From: Mesostigma viride
Taxonomy: Eukaryota; Streptophyta; Mesostigmatophyceae; Mesostigmatales; Mesostigmataceae
Length of the DNA stretch: 64,000 bases
Direction of reading: 5' to 3'
NCBI GenBank assembly: GCA_009746045.1
Contig: RPFO01000070.1
Coordinates: 1-64,000, forward strand
Shown: positions 42,320-54,415 of the stretch, piece by piece
Position numbering within the stretch: the stretch's first letter is position 1
Layout of the letters: the number at the start of each line of letters is the position of its first letter
Program-made: the position numbers and the translations under genes
Notes under the pieces: model-generated
The model's database searches: none
What the model was told of the DNA's origin: nothing
The model's input: only the letters and a program-made list of their open reading frames with translations

Positions 42320-44560
42320 ACTGAAATCAAAATTAAACTATGACATGACTCCGTTGCCTGAGATCATGTAGCACGTAGTCCCTTGCTTGATGGATGGGGG
42401 TGGGCGAAGCCGCGAAACCTAACTATACTCTATCTCTAAACTATTCTATAAAGTCCTAGCTACTCTACTCAGCAAAGTGCCCCTTCCTCCTGGGGGCGAG
42501 GGGGGCTTGCCCACAGCTAGGGGCTGGCGTGTGGTCCTAGCTGGACAATGGTATGCCACCTCTTGTTGTTCTGCAAAGCAGTCGATCCAAGCAATTGAGG
42601 GAGCTGGGAGGAAATTAATTAATTAATTAATTAATTAATTAGGAACATAACTCCGTTGGGAGTATATGTAGCACATAGCCCAGAGAAGGGGCATATGGCC
42701 AATCATACATTCTAAGCTACTTCCTGCAAGGGTGGGAATGTAAACGACCCTTGCTCTAGGTGCACCAGGGCACTTGCAGCCCCATGATCTTCAAGCTATG
42801 CCCAGCGAAGGGGGAGCCTGTCATGGGGGGGAAGATCAGCATAGCTAGACAAAAAAGCTAGGGCATGGCGTCTCAGCAGAGAGTTACTCCCTGCATGGGC
42901 ACAACATAACTAAATAAAACTAGGCATCATCTGGAGGGTGGCTCATCATAGGCACACAGGTACATGATTAAATAAAGCGTGTGGCTTAGCTGGGATAGTG
43001 CTTCTAGGAGGCGTACATGTACATGGCCACGGTCTATCTATTCTACACTACTACTGCTGTATTCCCCTAAGCTGGGGCGTCTGGAGTCGCTGGGGCCGCG
43101 GGGGTCGCCTGCCAGGGCTTGTGGCCGACGTAGATGGCCGCCCCCTTCCAGTACACCGGCTGGCCCGCCTTGGTCTGCCGGAGCTGGAGGTAGGTCGGCC
43201 ATAGCTCCCGTCGCCGTTGTTGCTGCGCCAGGGTCAAGTCATCATCAAGGGTGAAGAGAGTCTTCTCGAGCCGCTTGCGGCGTCTGAGAAAAGAAATCTT
43301 GTCGGCCGGGGTCTTAAAGGTGAGAAGGAGCGGGGGCGCCCCTGCCTTACCCCGCGCGCGGGGAAGGCGGTGGGCGACCAGCTCGATCTCACCGTTAAGG
43401 CCCATGCGACCAAGGATTTCTCTCTCAAACGCACGCGCAAGCTTCTCGGAATTCTCACCTTCCTCCATGGTGAAGTTCTTGACAATGACGTTGAGGCTGC
43501 GCTTGGCGAGCTCGGCCTCCTCGCGGAGGTCAAGCGTCTGCCGTTGGAGCTGGGCTGCGACGGCGGAGGTGGTGGAGGTGGTATGTTGCTTAAGCATGCC
43601 CGCCCAGGTGGTGATGGGAGGAGCATCGCCGGCCAGGCCAGCCGGGGCTGGCTTGGCGGCAATTTCCTTCACCGCCTGGGCGGTGAGGCCTGCGGTGTTT
43701 TGCAGGACCTCGATGGCGATTGCATTGTCTTTAAGGAGCTGGTCAATGTCGAGGAGCTGCCAGGGCTTTGATGTCGGCGGTGGAGGTGGTGGAGGTGGAT
43801 GTGGAGGTGGAGGCGACGGCGGTGGAAATGTGAGGAAGTTCAGCAGTCAGCGTGCCACCGATTGCGGCTACGTCGGCAGCAAGGGCCCGGGTCACGTGCT
43901 GCTGAAAGGCTTCCGTGAGGATGGAACGGAATGTGGCTGCGGAGATGGTGCCAGGGACGGAGGGACCAGATCTCGCCGTCAGACTTCTGGAGGAGTGAGC
44001 AGCTAGAGAATCAGATGCTGAAGGTCACAGGCCGGTTGTAGTGGAGGCCTGTCAGCAGCAGATCTCGGCATTGAATCCTGCGGCCATTTGGCTCGAGAAG
44101 GCGATTGATGCTGTGAAGGTGGAGGCACAGCTCAAGGAGCGAGGCGTAATCCCCGAGGAAAATGCACTCCAGAGCAGTGCACGGGGCAATGTTGTACCAG
44201 TCGTAAAGGTGGGAGGAAATGCGGTGTTCAAACTGGGCTGGGACCACTAAGTCGGCCATGCATGCAGCAAATGATATCTATCTGTATAGTTCTTGGCAGG
44301 TCTACCAAACCCGGTCGGGGTATATGTCAGCTTGGGCCCCGGCCAGGGCAGCTAGGATATATCCCGCCCTGGCTGGCCAAGCCGCTGGGCGTCGGCCATC
44401 TACCAAGGGCAGCTAGTGTCTACCTGACTGGTGTGAGCAACATGTCCTGCATGCAAATGCTATCCTACGCTGCTTAATCTCATCCGTAATGTGAGGCATA
44501 CCCTTATACAAAGACTCTTAGAATGACCTTTGCCCGTGAAAAACCCTACATTCAGGAACG
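42320..44560 (-). mobile_element. Composite LINE copy: RT 3' parts, ORF1 and tails (reverse)
   Basis: 42320-42600 is the 3' end (tail TTAAACTATGACATGACTCC region), 42600-42960 a second tail family (AATTAATT then GGAACATAACTCCGTTGGGA), 43060-44250 ORF1 and its 5' part, and 44250-44560 again the RT-linker/3' coding segment. The order is not that of an intact element. This is either nested insertion or rearrangement; there are no host exons. Confidence 0.6.
43067..43672 (-). CDS. LINE ORF1 protein, best-preserved copy
   Basis: 201 codons from the first ATG, stop at 43067, and open upstream. Motifs in order: WAGMLKQHTTSTTSAVAAQL (helical), LNVIVKNF, ARAFEREILGRMGLNGEIEL, AHRLPRARGKAGAPPLLLTF (RNP-like beta strand), KISFLRRRKRLEKTLFTLDD, DLTLAQQQRRRELWPTYLQL and YWKGAAIYVGHKPW. 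The 'V.V.NF…R…P.P.L..F…K..FLR' order is the RRM-like layout of ORF1 proteins of L1-type elements, which coat the element RNA. Copies lie at 6820-7125, 25558-25857, 55586-56450 and a divergent one at 59843-59990. Whether this copy is expressed is unknown. Confidence 0.6.
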   Translation of the reverse strand: MKEIAAKPAPAGLAGDAPPITTWAGMLKQHTTSTTSAVAAQLQRQTLDLREEAELAKRSLNVIVKNFTMEEGENSEKLARAFEREILGRMGLNGEIELVAHRLPRARGKAGAPPLLLTFKTPADKISFLRRRKRLEKTLFTLDDDLTLAQQQRRRELWPTYLQLRQTKAGQPVYWKGAAIYVGHKPWQATPAAPATPDAPA

Positions 44561-44869
44561 GAGATATGTCAGTCTTAATAAATTAATTAACTGAGGCAAC
44601 TATTCCTGGACGCATATGGTGGTCCACCAGAGCCTGAGGACTGAAGCAGTTTTCTGAGATGAAACCGGCGTGACGATTGCGGATCGAAGCTAGCCGCACT
44701 CATGCATGGATGGCTGTGTGTAGGAAGATCGTTGCATGCAGATGCAGGGAATAAAACGGCGAACATGTATGCACAATTATAAGTGGATAAGTTGTGGAGG
44801 GCCGCTCCAACTGATTGCAATGAAGGGCTGCCTAGCTCGACATGTCCGAGCCGACCTACCGATTGAATT

Positions 44870-45690
44870 GAATTGGAACATAACTCCGTTGGGAGTATAT
44901 GTTGCGCATATCCCTGAGAAGGGGCATATGGCTTGTAATGCACTCTGGGCTACTTCCCGTGCAAGGGTAGGGTGTAAACTACACCTGCTCTGGGTGCACG
45001 AAGTGCACCTGCACACCAGTATGACTATCCTATGACTAGCTAATAGCCCAAGCTTGTATCTATTGGTAGTCACTGCCGCTACGGCAGCGCAGCCATGCTT
45101 AGAATGTTTGCCTAGCTGTGCCAACATACCTAGTCACGTGCACCGCTAACGCACGGTACACAACCAGCCATAGCCTTAGCTTAGTCCTTGTACAGCCATG
45201 CTACGTCCTGGCTATGATGATCAGATTACTCGCCCACGCTCCTGGTTATGCCATGCTCACATGGGTCTTATTGCACCTGTACAGATTGCCGGATCGTTAG
45301 CGTGTCCGTTTAGCTAGCGTGCCCGAATGCAGCTGTGGCATGCCTTAGGCATCATCACAATCAGTGAAGGAGACTGGGGGTCTCTGCCCTTTCTCCTGTT
45401 GTGCACACACAGAGATTAAAAGCACTTCGGTGCTCCGTGACTCCCCAACGGGAGCACGAGTTTAATTAATTAATTAATTAATTAATTAATTAATTAATTA
45501 ATTAATGACTATCCTAGCACCTACCGAAAGGCGCTGGCATAGGGGGGGAAGATCAGCATTATATACAAAGGCTAGCTAGGGCATAGCTTCTCAGCAGAGA
45601 GTAACTCCCTGGCGTGGGCACAGCATAACTAAATAAAGCTAGGCATCATCTGGTGTGTGGCACATCATCATAGGCACACATAACTTAATT
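44870..45690 (-). mobile_element. Second tail family and stem-loop retroelement end (copy 4)
   Basis: 44870-45030 repeats 42640-42770 (AACATAACTCCGTTGGGAGT, GAGAAGGGGCATATGG, TGCTCTGGGTGCACGA). 45285-45506 is the longest forward copy of the stem-loop retroelement end with a ~12-unit TTAA tail. 45541-45690 repeats 42820-42960 (GGGGAAGATCAGCAT, CTCAGCAGAGAGTAACTCCC). Confidence 0.6.
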
Positions 45691-47906
45691 AATTACTTAA
45701 TTAGACACGTGACTGCTATTAACTAATTATTAGGCACACATATGTTGTACATGACGTACTAAATAATGCTAATGCATCAGCTGGTATAGTGTTAATCTTC
45801 CCAGAAAAAGTCCTAAATTTAGGACCACTTTGAATTAAAATATATACATGCAAACATTAAATTTTGACCCTGGCATTCGTTCCCATTACAGATAACACAC
45901 TTTTTTAGTTGGCATAAAAAACCTGGGGTCAAATAATTACATTTAGTGCATGAATGGGCCCTGCCACCTGCCAGACCTCAAAGCGCGATTTTGGCCAAAA
46001 TGTGGTTTTTAGGACCATTAGGACCACTATATAAAACAAGCCCTAAAACACTCAAGAACGCGACCGCTTGCGCCTCCTAAGACCCCTGGGGACTTGGGGA
46101 GACTTCCCCATCTGGTGGTCATTCCAGCAGGGGCGGCCCGTGACCAGGCCACACACGTTAATACGCCTGTCGCCAGCGGGGCTGCAGGTGACACAATAGT
46201 AGCCACACTTCATCTTGCAGTACGAGCACTTCTTCTGCTTCTCATGCTGCCGCATCTCGTGCTTCATGCCTGGAAGCGGGGGGAGGATGGATCCCAGCGC
46301 CCTCTCACTCGCCACCAGCGGGGATGACAGAATTTCCACCGCCAGCCCCTCGAGGAAGGCGTCCTGGGGCTCCGTGTCGCCAGCGAAGAACACCTTGGCC
46401 AGGTGCGCGTTGGTGAGGCAGATGCTCATGCACTCACTGCTCTCCCGCACCGCGGCGTCCTTGGTGCACCACGCATCGCTCAGGGCCACCTTGGCCCCCT
46501 GCCGCTTGTGGTTGTGGCAGTCGATGACACCGCTGTCCTTGCGGTAGATGGCCGTGACCTCGGGCTGCGTGGTCACCTTGCGGTGCTCCTCCTGCACACC
46601 TTGGGCATTGGTGGACAGCCACGTCTTGACCTGGTCCGGGCCAGCCAGCGTGGTGGAGCAGGTTGAAACCAGCAGCATGGGCTGCTTGGACTGGTGCGCG
46701 ACCGTGAACAGCTTGCACGGGCCTGACAATGTGCGCGCCTCGCCTGCGAACGCCACGTGGCTGCCGCGCATGCCCAGCGCGCTGAAGAGCGCCTGCTTGG
46801 GGAAGTTGGAGTGGCCAGTCTTGACGTTGAGGATGGCGTACAGCCCGCGCTTCCACAGCTGCACCGCGGCCTTGCTGGAGCCGAACCACGAGTCGCCGAG
46901 GACGATGCGCCCCGAGCCCTGCCACGCCTCGGTCATGCGCATGGTGTTAGCGCAGGCGGGGCCGTACTCCCGGGCATAGGGCTTCAGGGCCATGGCCGCG
47001 GCGCCCTCCTGCACCTCCATGTGCAGCATGATCTTGGACTGGCCATCCGCCACCGTCTTCAATCTCCCTGCCCAGCGGCTTTGGCTTCCTGCCCACCTTC
47101 ATGAAGCCGGGCATATGGCCCTGCCAGTCCAGGTGATCATGCTCTCGTCGCAGACGATAATGTGGCCAGGCTGCAGCGCGCTCTTCCAGCAGGCATTGAT
47201 GGCGTCGACCCACCGCCGGCACTGCCAAAAAGGGTCAGTTGCCTGGGTTCCAGGGTAAAAAGGCACAGCCCAGGTGGCAGTCAGCTTCTCAAACAAGCCT
47301 CGTGGCATCCATCGCCCAAAATCGTAAACAATGACGCCATCATGACGCCAGTAAGCCGGATAGCCGCCGGCAGCATGGTAGACCATCATCAGGCAGCGCA
47401 GCGCGATGTACGCCCAAATCAGGCCCTCCGTGACCTTCCAGTCCTTGTAGCCGCGTACCAGACCCCTTTCCGTCATCAGCTTCGCCATCTCCGGCAGCAG
47501 ACTCGTGGGGAAAAAGTGCTTGAACCAGTCCCAGTTGCTTGCGTCGGCCGGATCTGGACAGCAAAAGCCCACCAACCTCGGCGGGTAGGTCGCGACGTGG
47601 CCAGCCATCAGGCGCTGGCACTCGCGAATTATGGTCTGCTCGGTCCCCCAGGCCGGGATATCCATGGGCGCGGGCTCCTGGCCAGCACCCAGCGTGTGCA
47701 GCCGCGCCCATAGCTCCTCGTCTGGGTCGATCACATTTTCAGCTGGAAATTCGTCGTCGTCAGGTTCCGAGTCCTCCTGGCCAGCCCCTAGCCTAATATG
47801 GATTTGTACTAGAGCACGCCATTTGTACTTCATTTTTCAAAGTTGCATTTCTATGCATCTAACATCTCAACTAAAGTCTTTGAGGAAGGGGAAGTTCATA
47901 GGACCT

Positions 47907-48490
47907 GTGACACCGTGACACCGTGACACCGTGACACCGTGACACCACCATGGCGCCTCATATTGCATGTAAACACACATCTTTGCACATTTAGTGATTA
48001 AGTAATGGGGATTATATGTCTATTTGATGATGACAAGGTTGCCCTAGATGACCTGGACAACGTGACACCGTGACACCGTGACACCGTGACACCGTGACAC
48101 CGTGACACCGTGACACCACCATGGCGCCTCATATTGCATGTAAACACACATCTTTGCACATTTAGTGATTAAGTAATGGGGATTATATGTCTATTTGATA
48201 ATGACAAGGTTGCCCTAGATGACCTGGACACCGTGACTCCGTGACACCGTGACACCGTGACACCGTGACACCGTGACACCACCATGGCGCCTCATATTGC
48301 ATGTAAACACACATCTTTGCACATTTAGTGATTAAGTAATGGGGATTATATGTCTATTTGATAATGACAAGGTTGCCCTAGATGACCTGGACACCGTGAC
48401 TCCGTGACACCGTGACACCGTGACACCGTGACACCGTGACACCGTGACACCGTGACACCACCATGGCGCCTCATATTGCATGTAAAGACA
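47907..48490 (+). repeat. Left subterminal composite satellite of the TIR element
   Basis: Runs of 4-7 GTGACACC octamers alternate with a ~115-bp spacer (ACCATGGCGCCTCATATTGC … GCCCTAGATGACCTGG) in three full copies and a partial fourth. Spacer copies are nearly identical. Short frames here are repeat artefacts. Confidence 0.9.
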
Positions 48491-48910
48491 CATCTTTGCA
48501 GAATTGTATTGACATTGTAGTTGTCTAACTATACACATGTAAGCATTCACAAATTGCAGCTAAGCGTTTATTAATTGCTGCTTGCCTTGACAATATTTAA
48601 GCATGCACATAATTTATTTCAGCATGGTACGTGGGAACACATCATGTGACTGTATAAAAGAGACAACTAAGTATATTCATGGGTGCCTCATTGACATCAT
48701 ACATGTCTAACTTAAAATGAAAAATTATAACACATTCTCATTGAGTCGTTATAGTGAGGGACATTTATGACATAGAGTCATCATTAGAGGGACCATGCCA
48801 GGCAAAACATGACCTCGCGATAACCAGCCATGCACTGATTGTTATGCACCCTTGCACACTGTCACATGGACAGATATAATTGTCTAACTTAATATCAGTC
48901 CCACGCCCCC

Positions 48911-51900
48911 TCACTCATCCTCATCACTTTCATCATCACTACTCTCACTAGTAGAAGCATCGGGCGGCACATCCCGCTCCGTCCCGACACCGCCTGCGGT
49001 GTCATCCTGAAAAAACTTCGCACGGCCAAAGGCACGAGCCGCATGCGGGCACCCGCATATGAAACTCAATACTTCCTCCAAGGAGGTGTATGAAGCCCCC
49101 TTGCCGTCAGACCACATTGTCTCAATCTTCACCTTCCCATCACTCTCATCCACTCCTACGACCCACCCATGAAAACGGGTCTTGGAAGCACCCCACAACG
49201 CACAAAGCCTCCTCCCTTCTAGCGCCTGCAGACCGTGCTCAGCAAAGTATGCCGCACATGCAGCTTTGGATGTCGCGGCGGCAGCTTGCTGTGTTTTAAA
49301 TCCGGCAAAGTGCACATGTGGATGGTCTCGCAAAGCCTGGAGGGTTGCACCAGACAGTTTCCGTGTTGCTGTAAGCGTGGGAGTGTGGACAGCCTGCCCT
49401 GTTGCACCAACTGTCCAGTGTTGAACAATGATATCTGACGCCGGCACTACCAGGCCCGGCCCACCACCGGCGAGTACGAGCTTGCTAAACTGCCCTTCCC
49501 AGGAGGGTGAATAATACACAGAAACTGTCAGAGTCCCGCATGCACGCACTGTAGATGCATCCGTGACTTTTACCAGAATCTCTTCTGGCCACGGCATGCC
49601 ATCCCCGCACGTTACTGCAGGCCTCTTGACGATAAGCAGATCGCCGTGGGAGATGATGCCGGGATTTACCGTAAAAATCCGGTCCGAGGTCGCAGTAGTC
49701 CGGGCACCACCGCTGGCATCTGCAGGCAGATTGGAGGCGACCACAGGCGTGGCATGTGCGGCAGAAGCGGTAGAGGCGGCAGGGGCGGCCAGGGCGGCAG
49801 GGTGGGCAGGGGCGGCAGGCAGCTGCTCAGCCGCGCGTCGCGCCCGCTGAATGGCAGCATGCACTTCGTGCCGGCGGTCGCCAGCGTGGGTGACAATTGG
49901 ATGCAGCGGCGCTTCCAGGGCACGGGTAGCCCGCATGATCGCCTGATCCCCTGCAGAATGGAGACGGAAAGGGAGGGGCTTGTCCTTTTGCTGCTCCCTG
50001 CACTCTGTCAGCTTCTGGATCATGACGTCAAACACCGACGCGCACTCTTCTACTTGCGCTGGGTCAGTGGGAAAGCCGCGGATCTCGTCGTTGAGCTCTG
50101 CTTGCTTTTCCTCCGTCATGACGTCTGGAATTAAACTGCCGACTGAGTTTAGAGCAGTGAGAGCGGATTGCGTGATCGCCATCCCAATCGGCGAAAGCAG
50201 CGAGACCCGGGCTGCCCTTGGGTGCATGCCTTGGCTGCCTCCATGACCAGCGCGCCAAAAAGCTGTTTGCCATCACTCGCGCGCCTCGAGTTGACGCTGA
50301 CCATGTCGCAGGCCTCCCCGTTCGGCCCAAGAGGCCTCCACCAATTGGCGGGCACATCCGTTAAGGCCTCCGCCGTGGCAAGGCGGTAGCGGAAATAGCA
50401 GTCATCACCAACATCCGGTCCGTCGTCTGCAGCTCGATGGCCAAACAACTCGATATCGAATATCTTGCTGACCGGATGACGCTCGATCACGGGTTGATTG
50501 GTTGACGCGTCCACAACAACATCAGCGGACTTGACCCAGCGCCCAAGGTCTGGGTCCACGCAGCCACGTAGCCACGTGGTGAAGTCCAGCGCTGCGTTGA
50601 TCAGCTGCAAAAGGACACAGTAGCCGCGAAAGGAAACGCACATACGGTAGCAGTAAAAGACAAGTAAGCAGAAAATTGTGATTCAACTCTGCAGCTACAT
50701 AGCATAAAAAACTGGCCGCCACGCGCTCCCCCCACCGTGCCGCGCGCGCGCATCCCCATGACTAGCATAAAAAACTGGCCGCCACGCGCTCCCCCCACCG
50801 TGCCGCGCGCGCGCATCCCCATGAATAGCATAAAAAACTGGCCGCCACGCGCTCCCCCCACCGTGCCGCGCGCGCGCATCCCCATGAATAGCATAAAAAA
50901 CTGGCCGCCACGCGCTCCCCCCACCGTGCCGCGCGCGCGCATCCCCATGACTACATGCCCCGCCTACCAACACACTGGCAATGCACTCATCCACTATGGC
51001 AACATAAATCTATGAAGACAAACGAACCTTGGAAGATGGTGGCAGTGGACTGATGATCGCCGTGCTCCCAGAAGGGCCGTCGTCGTAGAAATGTGCAAAG
51101 GCACGCTTCAGCCCCTGCAGCACGTCTTGAAACGTCAGCATCAGCACCGGTGGAAGATCTGACACACGGTTCTTGATGCCGTTGTACCACCGGATGAACC
51201 AACCAAACCTTTGGTCAGCATCATTGTGTGTGTGTCCCGGTGGAAGCCGGCACACCCTGATGCGAGCAAAGAGGCGGCGGACAATGAGAACAGCTAGGAA
51301 CCCCAACAACTCGTTGTTCATGTTGTCCCCACCCCCATCCACTTGAAGGACGAGGTTAGGGGCAAGGCCAAACTCACGAATCTCAGGATCAGTGGACTTC
51401 TCCCATGGACGCTCAACAACCACTTCCAACAACTGATGCGTGAGCACTGTTGCCGTGACGCGCCCTGAATTACCAGAAACCTCAGAATTAGCTACCCATG
51501 GCATGATGACCCAAAAATACGTCCTCACCCCGTGCAAAATAGAGCAGACTAACTGGTACGGTATATGAAGCTGGCGGCTGCTAAGCCACTCTTTCGAGGC
51601 GCTCCCCCTCGTTGGAACCGCTGTCTTCATCTTTGCCAAACCATCCATGACTATGGAAACAAAAAAATGCTTGGCGCCTTCGAACCTTCGCTGCAGATAA
51701 GCCATCCGCTCCCCATTAAAGAAATCAGTGTGATCAGCTAACTTCTCCTTACTGGCCTCCCACCTGGCCCGGTCAGTGGTCCGGTAAAACAAAATGGCAT
51801 CCTTCAGCTTTCGACAGCGGGAACATTCACCCATAACCTTTGTGCGAAAACGCTCAACATGGACTTCCATGATTGTCGCCACTGCTTTGAAGATTGTCCT

Positions 51901-52802
51901 GAAAAGCGAAATACTAACCACAGGTGCATTGTAATCTTGTCTCTCCCTAACATACTCCGAGTACAAAGTCTTCTTGCAGGGTTGCTCAAGAATGCTGCGG
52001 CCATCTCGAGGATCTTTCTCAACTGCTGGGCGTAACCAACGCCGAATCCATATAGCTCACAAAGCGCTTTGGCCTCCCCAATCCTGGCAGATATTGAACG
52101 GGATCCTCGAACACGCCGTCCAGCAGTGCTACCCAAGCCGGATTCCACATCCCGACGAGTGCCAGGTGAAGGGGCGGGGCGGGTTGCCTCCTTTACAGCC
52201 GTCTGCCAAATATTGGGGTTGATATACAAAGCACGGCGGAAAGCAGCTTCACACATGCGATGCCGAAAGGGGGCTGTCGACTCTGGATTATGCTTGGTAG
52301 CCGGGTAAACAACGTAGCCCTCCACTGCGAAAAGAAAATCCTCGTCTCGACTGCGTTTGTGACGGAAGCTTCCCGGAATTTCTTCTTCTCTCTGACCGCC
52401 CATTCTAAGTTGGGTTCTGATAAAGTCTTTCCTATCCGCCTGCGTCTTTCTCCACAAGTCAGTTCTCATTGCACGTACTTCCTCCCTATGCACGCTTCTC
52501 AAACAATGCCGACCACAATCACAATCCCAGTCCCTGCTAAGTGCCGCATTCAGGGACGCATCCGAGGTGCATTTCTCTAACACGGCAGCAGCAGACAACC
52601 GGACGCCCCGCCTCGCCATGGTGGTTAAAACGACGTATCCCAGGATTAGCAGCAAGACAAACGCTGCCAAAATCTGCCAACCCAGCGCCCCTGGGCCGGG
52701 GTCCATGAAAACTGTGGACCTCGCCATGGCTATGATGTCCACTGGGCACCCGTGCAAATTAAATAACACTTCCGCCCCCTTTTCTACGTGTGCAGATGGC
52801 AA
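48911..52802 (-). pseudogene. DUF7869-like transposase gene of the TIR element, frame-broken
   Basis: Coding parts on the minus strand: 52802-~51980; then, after a one-base frame change near 51975, to 51028; a GT-AG intron 51027-50605 in phase 0; 50604-~50240; and, after another frame change, to the stop at 48911. The N-terminus has a hydrophobic segment (ILAAFVLLLILGYVV) and CDCGRHCLRSVHREEVR. Then come CEAAFRRALYINPNIW, CSRCRKLK, VSIVMDGLAKMK, LVLQVDGGGDNMNNELLGFL and LPPGHTHNDADQRFGWFIRW. The order MDG, Q(L/V)D…N, GHTH.D.D.RF is what I recall of DUF7869 proteins, abundant in algal and protist genomes and probably RNase H-fold transposases. The C-terminal part (50227-48911) has Ala-rich linkers, a GWVVGVDESDGKVKI Tudor/SH3-like segment and an acidic SSDDESDEDE end. 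Function is inferred. Confidence 0.55.
50698..50955 (+). repeat. ~62-bp tandem repeat, four copies, inside the transposase intron
   Basis: Each unit reads AGCATAAAAAACTGGCCGCC, ACGCGCTCCCCCCACCGTGC, CGCGCGCGCATCCCCATGA. The copies are almost identical, so the expansion is recent. It lies in intron 50605-51027. Confidence 0.92.
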
Positions 52803-52849
52803 ACGTAGGTCCCCACGCCAGTGGGGTGGAATCTAAACATGGCAAAACG

Positions 52850-53285
52850 GGCTCCAACTGCAGCCCGGTCTGCCCGAGTTGTTATTACCCGGCTAATACA
52901 TTTTACCGATGCAATCTTCCATCGTTGTCGATATACATATCGGCGTGCAAGTGCACCCGCCTGGCCCGAGGTGGTGTCACGAGGTCCGAGCTACTCGTGG
53001 TCCGCATTGATTGCTCTTGATTCTGAGCGAATCTCAACGGGCCAATCAGGTGTCGGGACCTCGGGACACCACCTAAATTTGGGCCGCAAGTTCTCGGGAC
53101 CTCGGGACATCGACCTCGGGAACGAAGGCATGCACCCGATGTCACGAGGTCCGGAGAACTTGAACGCAAAATAATATACAGATTAAGCTCGACAAGTACT
53201 TCTGGACGCACGACGTAGATAATTTGCGTGCCCTCGTGTTTGTTCGTGTTTTTAGGACAGCGGAGTTTGATAGGATATAGCTGCG
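52850..53285. promoter_or_regulatory. Divergent promoter region inside the TIR element
   Basis: Between the minus-strand transposase start (52802) and a plus-strand frame (53286), GTCACGAGGTCCG occurs twice (52977, 53139) and CGGGACCTCGGGACA twice (53055, 53095). Repeated, partly palindromic CCGAGGTCCC motifs suggest binding sites for an element-encoded protein; this is inference. Confidence 0.35.
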
Positions 53286-53546
53286 ATGGCTAGCGGCGAA
53301 CAGCAGCCGCCGGCAGAAATCCATGAACAGTATGGCTCGGATGAACGTGCAGAGCATGCCGAGACAGCCGATGATGGCGCTGCTGTAGACGGGAAGGCAG
53401 ATGAACAACCAAAAGATAAGAAATCAACCGTGTACGTCCGGGGCGCGCTGAATGAGCTTAATAGAATTAATGCAGCCTCTGATGGCGGTTCGGACGGGGG
53501 CGCGAGCGACCAGGCAAAACTGCATCGCAAGGAAGATCGCAGGTAA
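53286..53546 (+). CDS. Small acidic protein frame in the TIR element, possibly exon 1 of a spliced gene
   Basis: The ATG at 53286 opens an 86-codon hydrophilic frame (MASGEQQPPAEIHEQYGSDE…) rich in Asp, Glu, Ala and Gly. It ends in HRKEDRR, where CGCAGGTAAATT offers a splice donor at ~53542. A candidate acceptor (TTGCACCAG) lies at ~53912, followed by a short basic reading VPRRRLVKYQITIW to ~54001. The palindromic hairpin would sit in that intron. No family is recognised; the partner role beside the transposase is inference. Confidence 0.35.
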   Translation: MASGEQQPPAEIHEQYGSDERAEHAETADDGAAVDGKADEQPKDKKSTVYVRGALNELNRINAASDGGSDGGASDQAKLHRKEDRR

Positions 53547-53595
53547 ATTCCGTAAGAAAACCCCCATGGTTTGCCCCATTTTCCAAAAAAAAATT

Positions 53596-53700
53596 CCCCT
53601 CGCGGGGGGCGCGTGAAAACGGCAAAGGCTCCGCTCCGCCCGCCCAAAGGCGGCGGGCTCCGCTTTGCCTTTGCCGTTTTCACGCGCCCCCCGCGAGGGG
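53596..53700. repeat. Perfect 34-bp inverted repeat (long hairpin)
   Basis: Arms 53596-53629 and 53667-53700 are exactly complementary. They start CCCCTCGCGGGGGGCGCGTG on the left and end ACGCGCCCCCCGCGAGGGG on the right. The 37-base centre can extend pairing through GCCCGCC/GGCGGGC. The sequence is preceded by a run of nine A. It is about 75 percent GC within AT-richer surroundings. Confidence 0.95.
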
Positions 53701-54415
53701 TTGTTGTTTAGGGGGGTTATCCTGCTTGGGATGTCGACTGCCTGCCTGTATGCTTTCATGAATAGAATCGTAGTTGCAGCTTCTATGCAATTCAGCTTGC
53801 ACGAGGCTGCTGCATGGAGGGTACGATGACGTTTGGTGTCGGAGAAAATACGTAACTTTCTTGTTTTGCTTTCTTGTTTTGCGTGCTATAAATGCTATTG
53901 TTTTGCACCAGGCATCATCGGACGCAGTGCCTCGGAGGCGTCTGGTGAAATACCAAATAACAATCTGGAACAAGATGTGTATTATGATGACTATTAAGTG
54001 AGACATGCATTGTTTTGGACTAGTTGTCTAATTAATGGTATGCGCCTGGGCATCAAACCCAGATGGAATACACATATGCGCATACCTGTTTTAATGGTTT
54101 GAGACTCACATGTGACTGCATGGTTGACTTAGTAGATCCATGTCATATTTCAGTAAAGAATGTGATGCATGCATGGCTATTTAGGAATGAAGGCTAGTTG
54201 TTTAGCCTTATCAATATTTGGTGTCAAATGCAGTTGTATCTTGTGCCATGCCACTTTGTCACCGTGTCCTGGTGTCATGCATGATGCAACAGTGTTCTGA
54301 GACGTAGGGCATGTAAGGTTCTTTCTTTTCAGGGGTTCAAAACTAATTATGTTGCCTTGTGCTTGCATTACTCAAGTTAGAGAAGTGAAAAACGATATCT
54401 CCATACATAGCAAGA

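Noticed and set aside
47907-48490. CRISPR-like array (short repeats with spacers)
   Set aside because: The 'spacers' are near-identical copies and the octamer runs vary in number; this is a composite satellite in a transposon end of a eukaryotic genome.
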